From Bacteroidota bacterium (GTDB lineage: Bacteria > Bacteroidota > Ignavibacteria > UBA10030), in assembly GCA_003453835.1 (NCBI GenBank), contig DMMN01000159.1, forward strand, positions 7,753 through 13,049: 5,297 bases of DNA, given 5' to 3'. This document shows, in pieces, positions 1 through 5,297 of the stretch. The first letter of the stretch is position 1, and each line of letters begins with the position of its first letter. Below the pieces are notes generated by a model. That model searched no databases. It saw only the letters and a program-made list of their open reading frames with translations, and was not told the DNA's origin. The translations under genes were made by a program, and so were the position numbers.

Positions 1-1053
1 GAGAAGATCGTCGAGCGAGTTCAGGAGATACAGACGCTCATGAGTGACCCCGCCGTCGTGTCGGATCAGAAGCGGTTCCGGGATCTGGGGAAAGAGCTCC
101 GCTCGCTCGAGCCCATCGTAGCCTCCTATCAACGCTACAAGAAAGTAAGCGGGGATCTCAGCGGGAGCAAGGAGCTGCTGGAATCCGTCAGCGATCCCGA
201 GATGAAGGCTCTCGCGCAGGAAGAATACGATCACTTGAAAGTGAAAGTCGTCGAGATGGAAGAAGAGCTCAAGCTCCTGCTCGTTCCACAGGATCCAAAC
301 GACACAAAGAACTTCATCATGGAGATCAGGGGGGGGACGGGAGGGGAAGAAGCCGCGTTGTTTGCAGCCGATCTCTACCGCATGTACACACGCTTTGCCG
401 AACGGAAAGGGTGGAAGGTAGATTTGATGGATTGGAACGAGACCGGCAAAGGAGGATTCAAAGAAATTGTCTTTTCCGTCTCGGGCGAGGGGGCATACGG
501 ATTTATGAAATTCGAAAGCGGCGTCCATCGCGTTCAACGTGTGCCCGAGACCGAAGCTCAGGGTCGGGTGCACACCTCGGCGGCCTCCGTTGTCGTCTTG
601 CCGGAAGTTGAAGACGTCGAGATCGATATCAATCCGGTGGATCTACAAATCGACACGTATCGCTCCGGCGGGAAGGGCGGACAGAATGTCAACAAGGTTG
701 AGACGGCGGTTCGTATTACGCACAAGTCGTCCGGAATCGTGGTGGCGTGCCAGCAGGAGCGGTCGCAGTTCCAGAACAGGGAACGTGCGCTGAAGATGTT
801 GCGGGCGAAGCTCTACGAAATCAAACTCTCGGAGCAGAATGCCTCACAGGCCGCGCAGCGCAAGTCGATGATCAAAAGCGGTGATCGGAGCGACAAGATT
901 CGAACCTACAACTTCCCGCAAAACCGGGTTACCGATCATCGCATCGGCCTCACGCTCTACAATCTCGCGCAGATCATTGATGGGGCACTCGAGGGTTTGA
1001 TCGAACAACTGCGTATCGCAGATAGAGCGGAAAAACTCCAGGTGGAGGCGTAA
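1..1053 (+). CDS. prfA: Peptide chain release factor 1 (5' end outside window)
   Basis: This is the class I release factor that reads UAA and UAG in the ribosomal A site and triggers peptidyl-tRNA hydrolysis in the cytoplasm. The reading frame is open from base 1, so the true start lies just upstream; the ATG at 40 is internal to the N-terminal helical domain. About 350 codons are present, against roughly 355-360 usual for RF1, so only a few residues are missing. Seen directly: the stop-codon reading tripeptide PET at codons 182-184 (RF1-type PxT, not the SPF of RF2), the catalytic GGQ at codons 226-228 (46 residues on, the same spacing as in other RF1 proteins), and the RF1-specific tail with SGDRSDKIRTYNFP and RVTDHRIGLTLY. 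The loop reads SGGKGGQNVNKVE, as in Bacteroidota/Chlorobi-type RF1. prmC/hemK, the GGQ methyltransferase often found next to prfA, does not follow; instead the convergent tadA is 122 bases away. The gene looks intact and functional. Confidence 0.97.
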   Translation, partial: EKIVERVQEIQTLMSDPAVVSDQKRFRDLGKELRSLEPIVASYQRYKKVSGDLSGSKELLESVSDPEMKALAQEEYDHLKVKVVEMEEELKLLLVPQDPNDTKNFIMEIRGGTGGEEAALFAADLYRMYTRFAERKGWKVDLMDWNETGKGGFKEIVFSVSGEGAYGFMKFESGVHRVQRVPETEAQGRVHTSAASVVVLPEVEDVEIDINPVDLQIDTYRSGGKGGQNVNKVETAVRITHKSSGIVVACQQERSQFQNRERALKMLRAKLYEIKLSEQNASQAAQRKSMIKSGDRSDKIRTYNFPQNRVTDHRIGLTLYNLAQIIDGALEGLIEQLRIADRAEKLQVEA

Positions 1054-1175
1054 GCGGTTGCGCCGCTCCTTACATTTCCCACGATCCCGGATTTCATCGT
1101 CCCCCGTCGAGGCCCCCCACGAGTCTATCCATCTGATGCGGCGCGTGCGGACTCTCAATCGAATCTTCACCCCCG

Positions 1176-1643
1176 TTACTCCTTCGTCGGAACTCTTCGC
1201 ACCCTCCCGAAGAATCCTTTCAAGAGCCGTTCGCTCTCACTATCACAGACACCGGAGATCACATGTGGATTGTGGTTCAGCCGGCGATCATTGACGATGT
1301 TAAAGAGAGTGCCGCAGGCTCCGGCTTTCGGATCGTGGGCGGCGAAGACCAGCGTAGATACGCGGGACAGCACGATCGCTCCGGCGCACATCGGACAGGG
1401 TTCAAGCGTCACATAGATCGCACACCCTTCGAGCCTTCGCGACTGAAGGTGGTTTGATGCGGCTGTCAGCGCGATCATCTCTGCGTGCGCCGTCGGATCC
1501 TGCAATCGCTCGATTTGATTATGCCCCCGCCCGATTACCTTCCCCTCGTACACCACCACGGCCCCGACGGGAACCTCGTCCTGTTCGTAAGCTCTCTCCG
1601 CTTCGCGCAGAGCTTGCTTCATCCACTGCTCATGGAGTGTCAT
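1176..1643 (-). CDS. tadA: tRNA-specific adenosine-34 deaminase
   Basis: TadA deaminates adenosine 34 in the anticodon of tRNA-Arg(ACG) to inosine, allowing wobble decoding. The 155-residue product is of normal family length. Seen directly: the zinc and catalytic signature TAHAEM (His53, Glu55 as proton shuttle) and EPCPMCAGA (Cys83 and Cys86 as zinc ligands), preceded by EVPVGAVVV and the substrate-pocket GHN near 40-42. The C-terminal part (DPKAGACGTLFNI, then the basic end FFGRVRRVP) also fits TadA rather than a cytidine or guanine deaminase. The start ATG aligns with the family N-terminus (HEQWMKQALREA). Its ATG lies inside the last codons of the upstream minus-strand gene (14-base overlap), with an AAGGA only two bases before the ATG. 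Translation is therefore probably coupled to the upstream gene. It converges with prfA. Confidence 0.97.
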   Translation of the reverse strand: MTLHEQWMKQALREAERAYEQDEVPVGAVVVYEGKVIGRGHNQIERLQDPTAHAEMIALTAASNHLQSRRLEGCAIYVTLEPCPMCAGAIVLSRVSTLVFAAHDPKAGACGTLFNIVNDRRLNHNPHVISGVCDSESERLLKGFFGRVRRVPTKE

Positions 1644-2187
1644 GTTCCTTCATTGGTTGTGCCAGTTTGCCCGCGCTCGTCTCCAACGTAGCATACCCCT
1701 GGGCGTTGGAGAAGTTCCTCAAGATTTTGGCGATTCTCTCCGCGCTTTCCTTCACGACGGCAACGTCCTTCAGAACAGCCAGCGAGCCCGCCGCGGTTCG
1801 CTCCAGCTTCGACATATAGAGCTTGATAATCGTCAGCGGATTGTTGATCTCGTGCTGCAGAGAACGGAGCATGGCGTGCACCGTCTCCAGTTGCGTTTGC
1901 CTGATCTCTAGCTCCCTCGCCTGCTCCAGGCGATGCTTCTCCTGCTCGCCGAGCTTCGTGCGGTACTCCAGAACCTTCACCAGCACGAACGCGAGCAGCC
2001 ACATCCAAAACAGCGTGTCGAAGTTCTTGACGATCTCGAGGTTCTTGAAGTTCGATTCCTTGAAGTCTCTGTAGAACTTCATGGTTGAGACAAAGAAGTA
2101 GCCGTAAATAAGATAGCCGGAAAGAACCGCAGGATGCTTGATGAAGAACTCTTTCAGCGGTTTGAGGAGAGCGGAGAGTCTTGTCAT
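1630..2187 (-). CDS. Membrane-anchored histidine-kinase dimerisation (HisKA-like) protein without ATPase domain
   Basis: With the start chosen here the product is 185 residues. Domains in order: a short basic N-terminus; two hydrophobic segments at about residues 18-37 and 56-74; a charged, probably coiled-coil linker (about 75-110); then an H-box helix LQHEINNPLTIIKLYMSKL with the candidate phosphoacceptor His at 112. A second helix containing ESAERIAKILRNF follows, and the protein ends about 30 residues later. The N, G1, F and G2 boxes of a HATPase_c domain are absent and there is no room for them. By family knowledge this resembles the DHp domain of PAS-type sensor kinases. It may be a phosphotransfer or dimerisation partner, but that is inference. 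ATG 2187 is preferred because the alternative in-frame ATG at 2268 lies in a repeat palindrome loop and would add 27 residues mostly encoded by repeat DNA. Neither start has a good Shine-Dalgarno site. It overlaps tadA by 14 bases and is probably co-transcribed with it. Confidence 0.75.
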   Translation of the reverse strand: MTRLSALLKPLKEFFIKHPAVLSGYLIYGYFFVSTMKFYRDFKESNFKNLEIVKNFDTLFWMWLLAFVLVKVLEYRTKLGEQEKHRLEQARELEIRQTQLETVHAMLRSLQHEINNPLTIIKLYMSKLERTAAGSLAVLKDVAVVKESAERIAKILRNFSNAQGYATLETSAGKLAQPMKEHDTP

Positions 2188-2248
2188 GTTGCTTTGTGAG
2201 AAAGCTGATATCTCGCTTTGAATTCGCTGTGCAACTTCGCGCTCTGTA

Positions 2249-2296
2249 AGACTCCCGAAATCTCGCATTGAACTCGCGGGAAGATTTCGGGAGTCT
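2249..2296. repeat. Palindromic element copy 1
   Basis: This is a perfect 15-bp inverted repeat: left arm AGACTCCCGAAATCT (2249-2263), right arm AGATTTCGGGAGTCT (2282-2296), with an 18-base loop (2264-2281). Loop contents CGCATTGAACTCGCGGGA match the loops of the other copies, which makes the element directional. It would form a stable hairpin in RNA from either strand. Confidence 0.9.
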
Positions 2297-2344
2297 CAAC
2301 GCGTTTGGATCCGCAGGAAGATTTCGCGACCTGCGCGCTGTCAC

Positions 2345-2388
2345 ACTCCCGAAATCTCGCTTTGAATCCACTGTGAGATTTCGGGAGT
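2345..2388. repeat. Palindromic element copy 2
   Basis: This is a perfect 14-bp inverted repeat, ACTCCCGAAATCTC (2345-2358) against GAGATTTCGGGAGT (2375-2388), with a 16-base loop containing GCTTTGAATCCACT. It has the same orientation as copy 1, 94 bases downstream. The loop conserves TTGAATCCA, which corresponds to TTGGATCCA in the reverse of copy 3. Confidence 0.9.
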
Positions 2389-2440
2389 CTCAGCGTCGGG
2401 TTTCTTAACTTGCACGAAATGTGGTCAAAAGAGTTCACGA

Positions 2441-3535
2441 ATGCAATCAAGCCCGATGCGGACGTTGCATTTTCATCGCCATGTTCCTACCTTGCGCCAG
2501 GCTTTCAAGGACATCAACAACCGCTACATCCGGCTCGATACTCTTCCTCATGGGTCGTCTTCAGAGCGTGAAGAAAACGATCTCCACAGAAAGCTCTATC
2601 CTCCGTCTTGGAAGGCGCCGCAATCTTCCCGAACCTTGCTTCAACAATCTCTCGGTGCTGCTATGGCAAACATCGTCTCCCATCGAACGTCCCGCGCTCA
2701 TCGCCAACCGACATCAATCCCTTCAAAAAGGAAAGAGCCTGCACGTTCCACCGCGCAGCGGGCAAGGTCGGCAACGAAAGACGCGACCGAGCGAAAACTT
2801 CGTGCCCGTTGCCAATCCCTCGACCGCGAAAAGCACGCGCTTCAGCGGGAATGCGATCGATTGAATCGAAGGTTGACAGATCGAGAACTTGACCTTTCCG
2901 CAGCCCGAAAAGAACTTCAGGTCCTGACACGCGCGTTGAACAGCGCCCAAGAGTTCATCGTCATTGCGGACGCACGGGGCAGGACACTGTTCGTGAACGA
3001 TGCCACGCTCCACCTGCTCGGCTTTTCGAGGAAAGAACTTCTGTCGAAGAACATTTCGCGCATCCTCTCGAACCATATGCCTCCATCGGCGTTGGGTAAT
3101 GCGAGCAAGCCGCATCGTGCCTCCGGATGGACGGGCGAGGTCCGGCATAAGAGACATAACGGGGAAGAAACTTCTCTGGAGCTCTCAACCAGGCCCATCA
3201 TCGGGCGCATCGGCAAGCTCTCCGCGAACATCACCATCGGTCGCGACACCACAGACAGCTTGAAAGAGCGCGAGCGGGAGCAAGAGTTGGCTGATCGTTA
3301 TCGCCGTGCCATGAGTATGGTGCATACCGTCTCGTATGTGAGGAAATTTCCTGCATGGTCGTTCCCGAGTATTTCAGAAGAGATCGAAGCGATCACGGGG
3401 TATTCGAGGCAGGAGCTCACGGCGCGGAAGTGGCGCAACCGGATACTTCCCGAAGCGCTTCAAGTTCCACCAGGAGCTACCGGAGACCATCAGGTCGGCT
3501 ATCAGCACTTACCAGCAGAGGCTTCTCGAAGATGA
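2441..3535 (+). pseudogene. Coiled-coil/PAS/PAS signalling protein, frameshifted in second PAS
   Basis: The open frame gives 364 residues. Residues 1-117 are not recognised and are rich in Arg, Ser and Thr. About 118-166 is a highly charged heptad-like coiled coil (KLRARCQSLDREKHALQREC and on). About 167-275 is a PAS domain (EFIVIADARGRTLFVNDATL, then LLGFSRKELLSKNI, then ITIGRDTT before a charged linker). About 285-338 begins a second PAS domain (ISEEIEAITGYSRQELTARK, WRNRILPE). At 3455 the frame breaks: restoring two bases after GAA (codon 338) recreates the PAS hallmark PEDR and leads into the sense frame that continues to 4154. The last 26 residues of the open frame are therefore out of frame. 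No membrane segment, kinase or output domain is seen. ATG 2441 is the first start in the frame; 2456 and 2663 are alternatives, and none has a convincing ribosome site. Codon use is gene-like from about 2460 on. It is probably a broken sensor; a sequencing error at 3455 is the main alternative. Confidence 0.7.
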
Positions 3536-4154
3536 GGATGTTACTGCCCGGTTCATCGATATCCTCCACATCGAGGACAGTGATAACGACGCCGACCTCC
3601 TCACCACATACTGCGCGGATCAAGCCCCTAATTTCATCTTTCATCGCGCATCAAATGGGGAGGATGCCCTCAGACTCCTCCAGCAGCCTGAGCGACGGTT
3701 CGATGTCGTTCTGGTCGATGTCTATCTGGCCGGGATGTCGGGACTTGAGTTCGTGCAGAGGGTACAACGTCTGGGTTTTAACCTTCCGTTTGTCATCCTC
3801 AGGGGCAAGGGAGGGGAGGAGACGGCTGCGTTTGCTATTAAGCTTGGAGTGTATGACTACATCATGAAGCGTCGCGACCCGATGGCACGCGTCGTCTCGT
3901 CCATCGAGCGCGCGGTGGGTCTCCACGAAACGATAGCAGGCATGAGAAAGGTGATCGACACCCTGCACGGCCGCGACGTTCCGATTTGCGGCCGGTGTAA
4001 ACGGCTCTCGATCGGCGGCGATCCGAACGACGTATCATCGTGGGTAGAGGTGGAGGAATTCTTCCAGCGCGAAATCAAGATCACGGTGCGAGAGACCAGA
4101 ACTGCGTATCGCATTGAGAATCCCGATATCTCTCAATGTTCTTCGACAGTTTAA
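3456..4154 (+). pseudogene. Receiver domain with truncated Cys-rich tail, fused to PAS remnant
   Basis: From 3456 the frame encodes the remainder of the upstream PAS segment (RFKFHQELPE, then LLEDEDVTARF) and passes with no stop or start into a response-regulator receiver: ILHIEDSDNDADLL (acidic pair at 3573-3578), VVLVDVYLAGMSGLEF (phosphoacceptor Asp at 3717-3719), FVILRGKGGEETA and GVYDYIMK (conserved Lys at 3867-3869). The switch Thr/Ser position is Arg (AGG at 3801-3803). After the receiver comes a helix and VPICGRCKRL (Cys at 3987 and 3996) with SSWVEVEEFF, matching a tail common after receivers and PAS domains that normally ends in an HGxCPxC motif. Here that end is replaced by the 71-bp repeat, which supplies the last 19 residues and the TAA at 4152. 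The only ATG in the receiver (3735) would drop its first half, so a separate functional gene is unlikely. It was probably a response regulator brought next to a sensor by an internal deletion. Confidence 0.65.
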
Positions 4155-4166
4155 CTGTCGAAGAAC
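4138..4166. repeat. 29-base near-perfect palindrome, first copy
   Basis: Arms GTTCTTCGACAGTT (4138-4151) and AACTGTCGAAGAAC (4153-4166) are exact reverse complements around one central T. As RNA it would make a 12-bp stem with a five-base loop. No T-run follows, so it is not a classical intrinsic terminator. The TAA of the upstream frame is at its centre. Confidence 0.9.
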
Positions 4167-4208
4167 TTAGAACTGCGTATCGCATTGAGAATCCCGATAT
4201 CTCTCAAT

Positions 4209-4237
4209 GTTCTTCGACAGTTTAACTGTCGAAGAAC
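4209..4237. repeat. 29-base near-perfect palindrome, second copy
   Basis: This is the second, identical copy of the palindrome, 71 bases after the first, in non-coding DNA ahead of the receiver-PAS gene. The two copies could also pair with one another, giving alternative folds of the transcript. Confidence 0.9.
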
Positions 4238-4246
4238 TTAGCTATG

Positions 4247-4294
4247 AGACTCCCGAAATCTTCCTGTGGATCCAATGCGAGATTTCGGGAATCT
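4247..4294. repeat. Palindromic element copy 3, inverted orientation
   Basis: Left arm AGACTCCCGAAATCT (4247-4261) and right arm AGATTTCGGGAATCT (4280-4294) differ from perfect pairing at one position. The loop TTCCTGTGGATCCAATGCG is the reverse complement of the loop pattern in copies 1 and 2 (CGCATTGGATCCACAGGAA), so this copy points the other way. It ends 16 bases before the ribosome site of the next gene and would lie in that gene's leader. Confidence 0.9.
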
Positions 4295-4310
4295 TACATA
4301 GTGCACTATC

Positions 4311-4316
4311 AAGGAG
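4311..4316 (+). promoter_or_regulatory. Shine-Dalgarno site for the receiver-PAS gene
   Basis: AAGGAG stands six bases before the ATG at 4323. It is the clearest ribosome site in the window and fixes the start of the damaged receiver-PAS gene. It follows the palindromic element at 4247-4294 closely, so a hairpin there could affect access. Confidence 0.8.
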
Positions 4317-4322
4317 AACACA

Positions 4323-5297
4323 ATGAATCCACCCATCCGCATTCTTCATTTGGAAGATAATCCGAAAGACGCCGAGCTTGTCGAAGGCACATTAGAGATA
4401 GAGGGGATTGACCACGAGACCACGGTCGTCTCGACCAGGCCGGAGTTTGTGCAAAAGCTCAAAGCCGGCGGATTCGATATCATCATTAGCGATTTCAATC
4501 TTCCGGATTTCGACGGTCTACAGGCACTCAGCATAGCACGAGAAGTCGCTCCAGACCTTCCGTTTATTTTCTTGTCCGGAACGTTAGGAGAAGATCGTGC
4601 AGTGGAAGCAATGCGGAATGGAGCGACGACTATGTGCTCAAAGACCGTCCGCAACGCCTGCCAACGGCCGTTCGGCGGGCCACTGACCTTTCGCAGGAAC
4701 AACGTCGAAGGAAGACCATCTCAAAGCCCTCCAAGAAAGCGAACATCGCTTCAAGACATTCATGGAGCACACTCCCGCCGTTGTGTTCATCAAGGATTCG
4801 GACGGACGCTATGTGTACATCAACCGGCAATATTAAGTGGTATTCCGGAAAAGGGATCTCGACGTCGTTGGGAAGAAGGATACGGAACTTTGGCCGCCTG
4901 ACGTTGCCGAACGCCTTATGCAGACGGACGCGCTCGTCTTCCGGGATCGGAAGCCGATCGAAGTGGTGCAGGCGATTCCATCGCCGGAGGGACCGATCCG
5001 CGAGTGGTTTACGGTAAAGTTCCCTCTCGGACTCGGCGGGGTCAACCGATATCTGGGGGGTGTCGCCATTGACATCACTGAACAACGGAGGGCGCTGGAA
5101 ACCATTCGGCGCTCCGAGGAGCTATACCGCACGGTGTTCGAAACTGCCGGCTCGGCACTGGCAATCATCGAAGAGGATACGACGATCTCCATGGTCAACT
5201 CCGTCTTCGAGAAGTTGTCCGGGTATTCGAAGTTGGAGGTGGATACGAAGAGGAGTTGGGCGAATTTTGTCGCCCCCGAAGATCGCGAGCGGCTCAG
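4323..5297 (+). pseudogene. Receiver-PAS-PAS signalling protein with two frameshifts and a nonsense codon (open at right edge)
   Basis: Residues 1-102 are a receiver: ILHLEDNPKDAEL (acidic Glu11/Asp12), IIISDFNLPDFDGL (phosphoacceptor Asp57), FLSGTLGEDRAVEAM (Ser85 switch residue). Near 4628 the sense moves to another frame, restoring GATDYVLKDRPQRL with the conserved Lys and family-typical RPxRL; one G appears to be missing. Near 4709 it moves again, restoring EDHLKALQESEHRFKTF; again one base is missing. A first PAS domain follows (TPAVVFIKDSDGRYVYINRQ) with an in-frame TAA at 4834-4836 where VVFRKRDLDVVGKKDTELWP continues directly; GAA or CAA is the likely ancestor. It ends in GGVAIDITEQRR, then a second PAS starts (LYRTVFETAGSALAIIEED, then WANFVAPEDRERL) and runs off the window. 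By analogy a histidine kinase or further PAS domains would follow. The uninterrupted frame from ATG 4323 stops at 4901, its last 90 residues being nonsense. It is probably a pseudogene; errors at the two short G runs are possible. Confidence 0.75.

Larger units (their letters stand above)
2205..2395. repeat. Compound repeat: two roughly 90-94 bp tandem units, each with a large palindrome
   Basis: Two related blocks follow each other. Each holds a degenerate half-element (TTTGAATTCGC near 2217; TTTGGATCCGC near 2304), a linker ending in GCGCTCTGTAAG or GCGCTGTCAC, and then a near-complete palindrome that starts with ACTCCCGAAATCTCGC (2251 and 2345, 94 bases apart) and ends with GATTTCGGGAGTCTCA. 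Similarity continues a few bases past each palindrome (CAACGCG versus CAGCGTCG). The block lies in the region between the divergent signalling genes, so it cannot be a simple end-of-gene terminator. The arms carry no T-run. The possible upstream ATG of the minus-strand gene (2268) lies inside the first palindrome. Confidence 0.85.
4098..4239. repeat. Perfect 71-bp tandem duplication
   Basis: Bases 4098-4168 and 4169-4239 are identical and head to tail, with no spacer. Each unit holds two adjoining stem-loops: CATTGAGA paired with TCTCAATG (4112-4119 with 4131-4138 in copy one), and a larger palindrome GTTCTTCGACAG / CTGTCGAAGAAC. The first copy forms the 3' end and stop codon of the receiver frame; the second is non-coding. 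Identity at every base implies recent duplication or conversion. Confidence 0.95.

Noticed and set aside
1053..1067. Small hairpin AGCGG / CCGCT just after the prfA stop as an intrinsic terminator
   Set aside because: The stem is only five base pairs and no T-run follows on the + strand; the 122-base gap between prfA and tadA shows no better candidate.
844..1170. Minus-strand open frame across the end of prfA
   Set aside because: It lies opposite well-conserved prfA codons, and its peptide shows no recognisable domain.
1454..2074. Several + strand open frames across tadA and the DHp gene
   Set aside because: They are antisense to genes with clear family motifs, are rich in Arg/Ser/Pro, and have no ribosome sites.
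2249..2388. Rho-independent terminators at the large palindromes
   Set aside because: They lie between divergent gene starts and no run of T follows either arm on either strand.
2396..2440. Sigma-70 promoter (TTGCAC near 2410) for the PAS gene
   Set aside because: No acceptable -10 box is found at the right distance, so the single hexamer is not enough.
2421..2892. Alternative + strand frames over the start of the PAS gene
   Set aside because: They overlap the frame that leads directly into the coiled coil and PAS domain, and neither has its own domain or start signal.
4098..4294. CRISPR array
   Set aside because: There are only two head-to-tail 71-bp copies without spacers, plus an unrelated-length palindrome; no repeat-spacer pattern and no cas gene is seen.

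Overview
The window carries two intact housekeeping genes, one small membrane signalling gene, and then about 2.9 kb of damaged two-component and PAS-type signalling genes mixed with an unusual family of palindromic and tandem repeats. The style of the release factor 1 (GGKGGQNVNKVE around the catalytic loop, typical of Bacteroidota/Chlorobi-type RF1), moderate GC content, mostly weak Shine-Dalgarno sites and many PAS/receiver proteins suggest a free-living bacterium of the Bacteroidota/Chlorobiota/Ignavibacteriota area. That placement is an inference and is not certain.

Layout. Positions 1-1053 (+) hold prfA (release factor 1), cut at its 5' end by the window edge. Facing it are tadA (1176-1643, -), the tRNA wobble adenosine deaminase, and just upstream of tadA, overlapping it by 14 bases, a two-helix membrane protein (1630-2187, -) that has the histidine-kinase dimerisation/phosphoacceptor helix but no ATPase domain. 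Positions 2205-2395 are a compound repeat with two large palindromes, lying between divergent genes. On the + strand follow a coiled-coil/PAS/PAS protein (2441-3535) broken by a frameshift at about 3455, and a receiver domain in the other frame (3456-4154) whose C-terminal Cys-rich tail is cut off by repeat DNA. A perfect 71-bp tandem duplication (4098-4239) and a third, inverted copy of the palindrome (4247-4294) come next. The window ends with a receiver-PAS-PAS gene (4323-5297, open at the right edge) that starts with a good ribosome binding site but carries two apparent 1-base deletions and one in-frame TAA.

How the parts fit. The right-hand block looks like a decaying phosphorelay/PAS sensor cluster. 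Its repeats lie in the leaders or at the tail of signalling genes, and one has replaced a gene end. The intact neighbours prfA and tadA argue against generally poor sequence quality, but single-base errors at GG/GGG runs cannot be excluded for two of the frameshifts. I see no CRISPR array, tRNA, rRNA, transposase or integrase. The most unusual content is the repeat family and its relation to the broken genes; I do not see a clear new defence or biosynthetic system.
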